NCBI GenBank assembly: GCA_024408895.1
Contig: JAKSUO010000031.1
Span: forward strand, 1 to 11,559
Direction of reading: 5' to 3'
Length of the DNA stretch: 11,559 nucleotides
From: Alphaproteobacteria bacterium
GTDB lineage: Bacteria; Pseudomonadota; Alphaproteobacteria; RF32; CAG-239
Below are positions 7,808 to 11,559 of this stretch, piece by piece. Each line of letters opens with the position of its first letter. Position 1 is the first letter of the stretch. Under the pieces are notes generated by a model. It worked only from the letters and a program-made list of their open reading frames with translations, had not been told where the DNA came from and ran no database searches. The position numbers and the translations under genes are program-made.

Positions 7808-8638
7808 GTGACTGAAATCCAGATTATATGGCTGGCGTTGATACAAGGAATTACCGAATTTTTGCCGGTCAGTTCTTCGGGGCATTTGATTATATTTTCA
7901 AAGTTTTCTTCGTTTGCCGATCAGGGGCAGGCTATGGATGTGGCATTGCACATCGGTTCTATTATCGCGGTTATTTTATATTTTTCAAAGACATTATGGG
8001 AAATTGCGCAAGGGTTATGGAAATGTCGGTTTATGCCGAATTTTAAAAATGAAGGATGTCAGCTATTTTATTTGTTGTTGATTGCAACTTTACCGGCGGT
8101 GTTTTGCGGTGCAATGCTGAAATATTTCGGCACAGAATGGTTGAGAAATACTAAAATTATCGGTTGGAATATTTTGTGCTACGGAATTTTATTGTGGATT
8201 ATAGATAGTTTGTCGCTTACGGTGCGTAAGATTAAAAATCTGGAAATTAAAGACGCTTTGCTAATCGGTTTAGCGCAATGTTTGGCTTTAATACCGGGAA
8301 CAAGCCGTTCCGGTGTTACAATCACAATGGGGAGATTTTTGGGAATGGAACGGCGTGAAGCAGCAAAACTTTCAATGTTGTTATCAATTCCAACTATTTT
8401 GGCCGCGGGGTTGTTGGCCGGATATCAACTTTGGAAAGAGGATAATATACAGCAAATTGCTGATGCAATTTCCGGTGTCGGTTATTCGTTTGTCTTTTCG
8501 TTAATGGCTATTTTTTTGCTTATGAAATGGCTGAAAAAATGGAACTTTCTGCCGTTTGTGATTTATCGTACACTACTTGGAACGGCGTTGCTTTTAGACG
8601 CCTATGGGATTTATGATATAAAATTGTTATTTTTATAA
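7808..8638 (+). CDS. uppP: Undecaprenyl-diphosphatase (BacA/UppP)
   Basis: This integral inner-membrane enzyme dephosphorylates undecaprenyl diphosphate to undecaprenyl phosphate, recycling the lipid carrier for peptidoglycan and other envelope polymers. Overproduction gives bacitracin resistance in other bacteria. From the GTG at 7808 it has 276 residues, about the length of the E. coli protein (273). Both family motifs are present: QGITEFLPVSSSGHL (13-27), which contains the (E/Q)xxxE pattern, and PGTSRSGVT (163-171). About eight hydrophobic membrane segments are visible. I chose GTG because GGGGA at 7794-7798 lies 9 nt upstream and the N-terminus then starts right at the conserved first helix. 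An in-frame ATG at 7787 would add seven residues but has no ribosome site. No promoter or xseA terminator is clear upstream, so read-through from xseA is possible. Confidence 0.95.
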   Translation: MTEIQIIWLALIQGITEFLPVSSSGHLIIFSKFSSFADQGQAMDVALHIGSIIAVILYFSKTLWEIAQGLWKCRFMPNFKNEGCQLFYLLLIATLPAVFCGAMLKYFGTEWLRNTKIIGWNILCYGILLWIIDSLSLTVRKIKNLEIKDALLIGLAQCLALIPGTSRSGVTITMGRFLGMERREAAKLSMLLSIPTILAAGLLAGYQLWKEDNIQQIADAISGVGYSFVFSLMAIFLLMKWLKKWNFLPFVIYRTLLGTALLLDAYGIYDIKLLFL

Positions 8639-8645
8639 AAAAATA

Positions 8646-8674
8646 TTGACAGGTTACCGAAAAGTCTTTATATC
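8646..8674 (+). promoter_or_regulatory. Predicted sigma70 promoter of tRNA-Leu
   Basis: TTGACA at 8646-8651, a 17-nt spacer and TATATC at 8669-8674. A run of seven A precedes TATTGACA, almost the same upstream sequence as at the 3636 promoter. It begins 7 nt after the uppP stop, so the tRNA has its own promoter; the start would be near 8681, leaving a very short 5' leader. Confidence 0.7.
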
Positions 8675-8689
8675 TTTTTTTGTTAAAAA

Positions 8690-8775
8690 GCCCTGGTGGC
8701 GGAATTGGTAGACGCGCATGCTTCAGGTGCATGTTGCCTCCGGCAGTGGAAGTTCGAGTCTTCTTCAGGGCACCA
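8690..8775 (+). tRNA. tRNA-Leu, anticodon CAG
   Basis: An 86-nt type II (long variable arm) tRNA. The acceptor stem GCCCTGG (8690-8696) pairs with TCAGGGC (8765-8771, one G-U), followed by discriminator A and an encoded CCA (8773-8775). The D-arm GGCGGAATTGGTAGACGC is typical of bacterial tRNA-Leu. The anticodon stem CATGC/GCATG encloses loop TTCAGGT with anticodon CAG, which reads CUG codons. The variable arm TTGCCTCCGGCA and the T-loop TTCGAGT follow. It closely resembles E. coli tRNA-Leu(CAG) in layout. Confidence 0.97.
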
Positions 8776-8784
8776 ATTTTGAAG

Positions 8785-8808
8785 ACCGTTCCGAGAGGAG
8801 CGGTTTTT
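8785..8808 (+). terminator. Intrinsic terminator of tRNA-Leu
   Basis: An 8-bp stem, ACCGTTCC (8785-8792) with GGAGCGGT (8797-8804) including one G-U pair, is closed by a GAGA (GNRA-type) tetraloop and followed by a run of T to 8808. Read on the minus strand it has no following T run, so it would not obviously stop the convergent 5'-nucleotidase transcript. Confidence 0.85.
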
Positions 8809-8832
8809 GCTTATCAGCTTTTATGGTGTCAA

Positions 8833-10371
8833 CTATTTTTGTTTGTAAACGCGGACGTTGTTTTGCGGTGTGTAATGGCAATTATGCGGATTTTTCAACT
8901 GACGGATTAAAATTTCACGAATGCTTTTCCCGCTGTCTTTATAAGGAAAAACCGGAAAACCGTCGCCGCCGTCTGCCAGAAAACGTGATGTCAACAGAAT
9001 ATATTTTCTTTTGTTTTCAAGCTTTTTGCCGTTGATTGTGATAAAACGAATTTGTTTGTTGTCAGCAGTAAATTCGTAAGCGATGCCGGCGGTTTGCAAT
9101 AATTCGTTGGTTTTGTTGTTTTTTCGGTAATGTGTAATGCCGTGCCGCAGATATTTTTTAAGCTCATAGCCGCTTAGTTCTATCAGAACAGCCGGTGAAT
9201 CATAAGGATAAAGTTCTAAAATGCGACCGAAAGTTATTTCCCCTTTGGGCAAAGCACTGCGGATAGCTCCGGAATTTATAACAACTCCATCTATTTTTAG
9301 ATTTTCCTGAGCCAACAAAAAAGCAAGATATTCGCCGACAGCGCATTTTTCACTGCAATAGTTTTTATGAGGCGTATAGCCGTATGCACGCGGCAGATCG
9401 GTAATTTTTTCTGAAAGTATCATATTGTTGGTTTGTTGCGCTTCGGCCAAAATTTGCATGGCTTTTTCATCATTTTTAACGTTAGTTGTCATCGGTATAG
9501 AATCGCCGTTATATTGAATAATATGTCCGGCGTTATCAAATGTTGCCTGCAGTTTTCCGATATATTGTCCGCCCATACCGGACGAAACAATCAGAGTTTT
9601 GCCACTACTGACTGCCAGAGGATAAACCTCGCGCCGTAAAGTATTGTGCTTATCATTAATCAGCAGCGAGTGCGAGTGTCCGCCAACGATAATATCTATA
9701 TCAGGCAGGGCTTTTGCCAGTTTGATATCCGCCGGAAGCCCTATGTGGGAAACCACAATGATAATGTTTATGCCTTGCTTTTTGAGAATTTCTATACACT
9801 CGGTAACGGATTTTTTAATCGGCAGAACGGCAATTTTTTTACCTTGCATGATATTGAGGTGCGGAGTGGTAACTCCGATAATGCCGATTTTGCGACCACC
9901 TTTATTAAGCACAATAAATGGCTTGATATACGGATAAAGTTTTTCATTTTTTGCCGGTTTGATATTGGCATCAATAATCGGTGTGTGCCATTGTTTGATA
10001 AAGTCTGTCGTATCGTCGAGGTTATCGTCAAATTCGTGATTGCCGAGGGTTGCCGCGTCATACGGCATCATTTTAAACAGAGGCAATAAGTAACGGCTTT
10101 TAGAAATTGTATAATATGCCGTTCCGGTAAAGCGATCACCGGCATCTAAAAATACGGCGTTTGGATTTTGCTTTTTTTCATCTTTCATAAAAGTAATTAA
10201 ACGGGCAAAACCGCCGAGACAGCTTGTGTCGTCAGTATTACAATCCGTGTGGTTATTAAGTGGAAAAATGTGAGAATGCAGGTCATTGGTGTGGATACCG
10301 GTAAGCTGAAGATCGTTTTTTTTGCAGCCGAAAATACATAAGCACAGCAGTAAAATCAAAATTTTTTTCAT
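8833..10371 (-). CDS. 5'-nucleotidase / 2',3'-cyclic phosphodiesterase family lipoprotein
   Basis: A metallophosphoesterase of the UshA/5'-nucleotidase family, which releases phosphate from extracytoplasmic nucleotides or related phosphate esters, probably for phosphate and nucleoside salvage. It has 512 residues. A lipoprotein signal with lipobox IFGC predicts lipidated Cys16. The metal-binding catalytic domain shows HTNDLHSH (27-34), DAGDRFTGT (76-84), GNHEFD (110-115), SHIG (208-211) and GGHSH (230-234), so all core ligands are present. The C-terminal substrate domain shows INSGAIRSALPKGEIT (365-380) and FLADGGDGF (464-472). Cys44/Cys51 and Cys339/Cys343 could form disulfides outside the cytoplasm. 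Start: AGAGG at 10378-10382, 6 nt upstream of the ATG. It is divergent from the AsmA-like gene and convergent with tRNA-Leu, with no clear terminator of its own. The exact substrate cannot be told from sequence alone. Confidence 0.93.
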   Translation of the reverse strand: MKKILILLLCLCIFGCKKNDLQLTGIHTNDLHSHIFPLNNHTDCNTDDTSCLGGFARLITFMKDEKKQNPNAVFLDAGDRFTGTAYYTISKSRYLLPLFKMMPYDAATLGNHEFDDNLDDTTDFIKQWHTPIIDANIKPAKNEKLYPYIKPFIVLNKGGRKIGIIGVTTPHLNIMQGKKIAVLPIKKSVTECIEILKKQGINIIIVVSHIGLPADIKLAKALPDIDIIVGGHSHSLLINDKHNTLRREVYPLAVSSGKTLIVSSGMGGQYIGKLQATFDNAGHIIQYNGDSIPMTTNVKNDEKAMQILAEAQQTNNMILSEKITDLPRAYGYTPHKNYCSEKCAVGEYLAFLLAQENLKIDGVVINSGAIRSALPKGEITFGRILELYPYDSPAVLIELSGYELKKYLRHGITHYRKNNKTNELLQTAGIAYEFTADNKQIRFITINGKKLENKRKYILLTSRFLADGGDGFPVFPYKDSGKSIREILIRQLKNPHNCHYTPQNNVRVYKQK

Positions 10372-10388
10372 CCGTTACCTCTGAGCGT

Positions 10389-10416
10389 ATCATAAACAAT
10401 TTGTGATTTTCCGCAA
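10389..10416 (-). promoter_or_regulatory. Possible sigma70 promoter of the 5'-nucleotidase lipoprotein gene
   Basis: Read on the minus strand: TTGCGG (10411-10416), a 16-nt spacer and TATGAT (10389-10394, five of six consensus positions). The leader would be short, about 10 nt, overlapping the ribosome site at 10378-10382. The -10 is good and the -35 is weak. Confidence 0.4.
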
Positions 10417-10481
10417 TAATTTATTTGCAATGTTTGGATATTTTTATTAAAACAAAACCAGTGTAGTTTAAGGAGAAGAAA

Positions 10482-11450
10482 ATGTCTGAAAAAAGTAAAA
10501 ATAAACCGGCTAACAAAAGTCGTATTAAAAAGCTTTTGAAATGGCTGCTGATATTAATTGTTGCGTTGATTGTGATTATTGGCTGCGGCATTTATTACGC
10601 GCTGAATTATCTTGATTGGCAAGGGATTGTCCGCAATCTTGTTCATGAAAAAGGTTCAGAGGTTGTCGGCACCAGTGTTAATATCGGGAAAATTAATTTA
10701 TCTTTGAAAGATGGCAAAGGCGGCGTAAATAATATATCTGTCGCCAATCCGAGCGGATATAGTCAAGATTATATCATAAAGTTGGGTGGGGTTCACGTTA
10801 GTGTTGATGTCAACTCTGTTAAAAAGCTGGCAAAAGAAAGCCTGCAAAAAAGCGGTCCGAAAATCAAAACCGTTGTGATTAATGAAATCAGGGTTGATAA
10901 GCCGGAAGTAACTTATGAACTGATGAGCTTAAATAAGAATAATGCTGATGATGTGTTGGCTAATATTAAGAAAAATTCGGCATCTTCCGCTAAAGAACCC
11001 GTCAAAGAAGATAAAGATGCCGTGCAGTATAAAGTAGCCATTAAAAAAATTGTGATTGCTGACGGTTCGGCAACCGTGGCTGCGAATCTTTTAGGGGCTT
11101 CTCAATCTTTAAGTCTGAATTTACCGACAATTGTTATTGATAATTTGGGTACCGAAAAACAAGGTATTACCATTGAAGACGGCATTGCGCGTATTTTTCA
11201 AGAAATTTTAAAGACCACAACCAGTATAGTTTCTAAGGCTGATTTAAGCGGATTGCTTAATGGAGTCGGAGATTTAGCCGGTGCTGCGGTTGACGGTGCC
11301 GGAAAAGCGGCCGGCGCGGCAGTTGAGGGTGCCGGAAAAGCGGCCGGTGCTGCGGTTGACGGTGCCGGAAAAGCGGCCGGCGCGGCAGTTGACGGTGTCA
11401 CCGGCGGTGTTAAAGGAGCCATAAACGGCGTAGGCGGATTATTTAAATAA
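10482..11450 (+). CDS. AsmA-like inner-membrane-anchored periplasmic protein with C-terminal 11-residue repeats
   Basis: A 322-residue protein with a basic N-terminus (residues 1-20), one strong membrane segment (about 19-42) and a predicted periplasmic remainder. Residues 60-150 have the AsmA-family look: VVGTSVNIGKINLSL, then ISVANPSGYSQDYI, then VVINEIRVDKPEVTYE, a pattern of beta strands and NPxGY also seen in AsmA/DUF748-type proteins. These belong to a superfamily linked to lipid transport and outer-membrane homeostasis. This is a short member and its exact role is unknown. A Lys/Ser-rich linker (about 160-182) is followed by a second beta segment. The tail (about 255-322) is Gly/Ala-rich with four AGAAVDGAGKA-type units at 266-309. 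Start: AAGGAG at 10470-10475, 6 nt upstream of the ATG. A weak possible promoter is TTGCAA at 10425-10430 with TAAAAC at 10448-10453. Single gene, closed by a terminator at 11472. Confidence 0.75.
   Translation: MSEKSKNKPANKSRIKKLLKWLLILIVALIVIIGCGIYYALNYLDWQGIVRNLVHEKGSEVVGTSVNIGKINLSLKDGKGGVNNISVANPSGYSQDYIIKLGGVHVSVDVNSVKKLAKESLQKSGPKIKTVVINEIRVDKPEVTYELMSLNKNNADDVLANIKKNSASSAKEPVKEDKDAVQYKVAIKKIVIADGSATVAANLLGASQSLSLNLPTIVIDNLGTEKQGITIEDGIARIFQEILKTTTSIVSKADLSGLLNGVGDLAGAAVDGAGKAAGAAVEGAGKAAGAAVDGAGKAAGAAVDGVTGGVKGAINGVGGLFK
11277..11408 (+). repeat. Tandem 33-bp coding repeats in a 66-bp higher-order pattern
   Basis: Four in-frame 33-bp units start at 11277, 11310, 11343 and 11376. Units 1 and 3 are identical over all 33 bases. 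Units 2 and 4 share 21 of their first 22 bases, then unit 4 diverges. The pattern is therefore A-B-A-B', suggesting duplication of a 66-bp block after an earlier 33-bp duplication. Each unit encodes AGAAV(D/E)GAGKA; unit 4 ends GVTGG. The array is much richer in GC than the surrounding DNA. Confidence 0.92.
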
Positions 11451-11471
11451 TGCGTTTGCATTACAAATGTT

Positions 11472-11505
11472 AAGCCGAAAGTTCTCCGGAATTTTCGGCT
11501 TTTTT
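11472..11505 (+). terminator. Strong intrinsic terminator of the AsmA-like gene
   Basis: A 13-bp stem, 11472-11484 (AAGCCGAAAGTTC) with 11489-11501 including one G-U pair, is closed by TCCG flanked by C and G (a cUNCGg-type tetraloop) and runs into six T (11500-11505). It begins 21 nt after the stop codon. Confidence 0.92.
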
Positions 11506-11539
11506 GTATCAATGGGGTGCAATGTGAAATATTGTAAGG

Positions 11540-11555
11540 AAAAAAAAAAAAAAAA
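11540..11555 (+). repeat. 16-A homopolymer at the window end
   Basis: An unbroken run of 16 A ends four bases before the window end. Nothing else is seen in 11506-11559: no complete gene and no clear promoter. The run may mark an assembly or contig boundary, since homopolymers are prone to length errors. Confidence 0.9.
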
Positions 11556-11559
11556 TCTT

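Noticed and set aside
8680..9035. Plus-strand frames of 76 and 105 residues starting in tRNA-Leu
   Set aside because: They run through the tRNA, its terminator and the opposite strand of the 5'-nucleotidase gene, and have no ribosome site.
11277..11408. 33-bp repeats considered as a CRISPR array
   Set aside because: The units are directly abutting with no spacers, are in frame with a coding sequence, and no cas genes are near.
11198..11512. Minus-strand 104-residue frame rich in Pro/Ala (PAAFPAP-type repeats)
   Set aside because: It is the mirror of the Gly/Ala coding repeats of the AsmA-like gene and overlaps its terminator. The plus-strand gene has a proper ribosome site, membrane anchor and family-like domain, so this frame is a shadow.

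Overview
The window looks like chromosome from an AT-rich alphaproteobacterium (roughly 40% GC by eye). The best lineage clue is a small PopZ-like protein directly upstream of valS, a gene order typical of alphaproteobacteria. The ValRS and ExoVII sequences fit this. A host-associated or uncultured lineage is possible, but that is inference. The window opens inside a gene and ends in a 16-A homopolymer, so it may be a contig end.

Left block (1-3600, minus strand): one likely operon reads leftward from a promoter at 3554-3582. It holds a short PopZ-like protein, valyl-tRNA synthetase (valS), and, 10 nt after valS, a glycine-zipper/OmpA-type lipoprotein cut off by the window edge. The lipoprotein appears to change frame inside its peptidoglycan-binding motif.

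Centre (3600-7807, plus strand): a textbook sigma70 promoter (TTGACA, 17 nt, TATAAT) drives a monocistronic 817-residue protein of no recognised family, closed by an intrinsic terminator. Next come xseA (exodeoxyribonuclease VII large subunit) and a 225-nt intergenic stretch whose GC-rich core contains several small hairpins and could hold an unannotated RNA.

Right block (7808-11559): uppP (undecaprenyl-diphosphatase, probable GTG start) and a tRNA-Leu(CAG) with its own promoter and terminator read rightward. A 5'-nucleotidase-family lipoprotein reads leftward and converges on the tRNA. Divergent from it is an AsmA-like inner-membrane-anchored protein whose C-terminus carries four 11-residue Gly/Ala repeats, closed by a strong terminator.

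The genes are mostly housekeeping and cell-envelope functions: translation (valS, tRNA-Leu), DNA repair (xseA), lipid-carrier recycling (uppP), and surface or periplasmic proteins (two lipoproteins and the AsmA-like protein). No mobile element, CRISPR array or phage module is visible. The least explained items are the 817-residue orphan, the PopZ-like protein that lacks the polymerising C-terminus, the repeat tail of the AsmA-like protein, and the intergenic candidate RNA.
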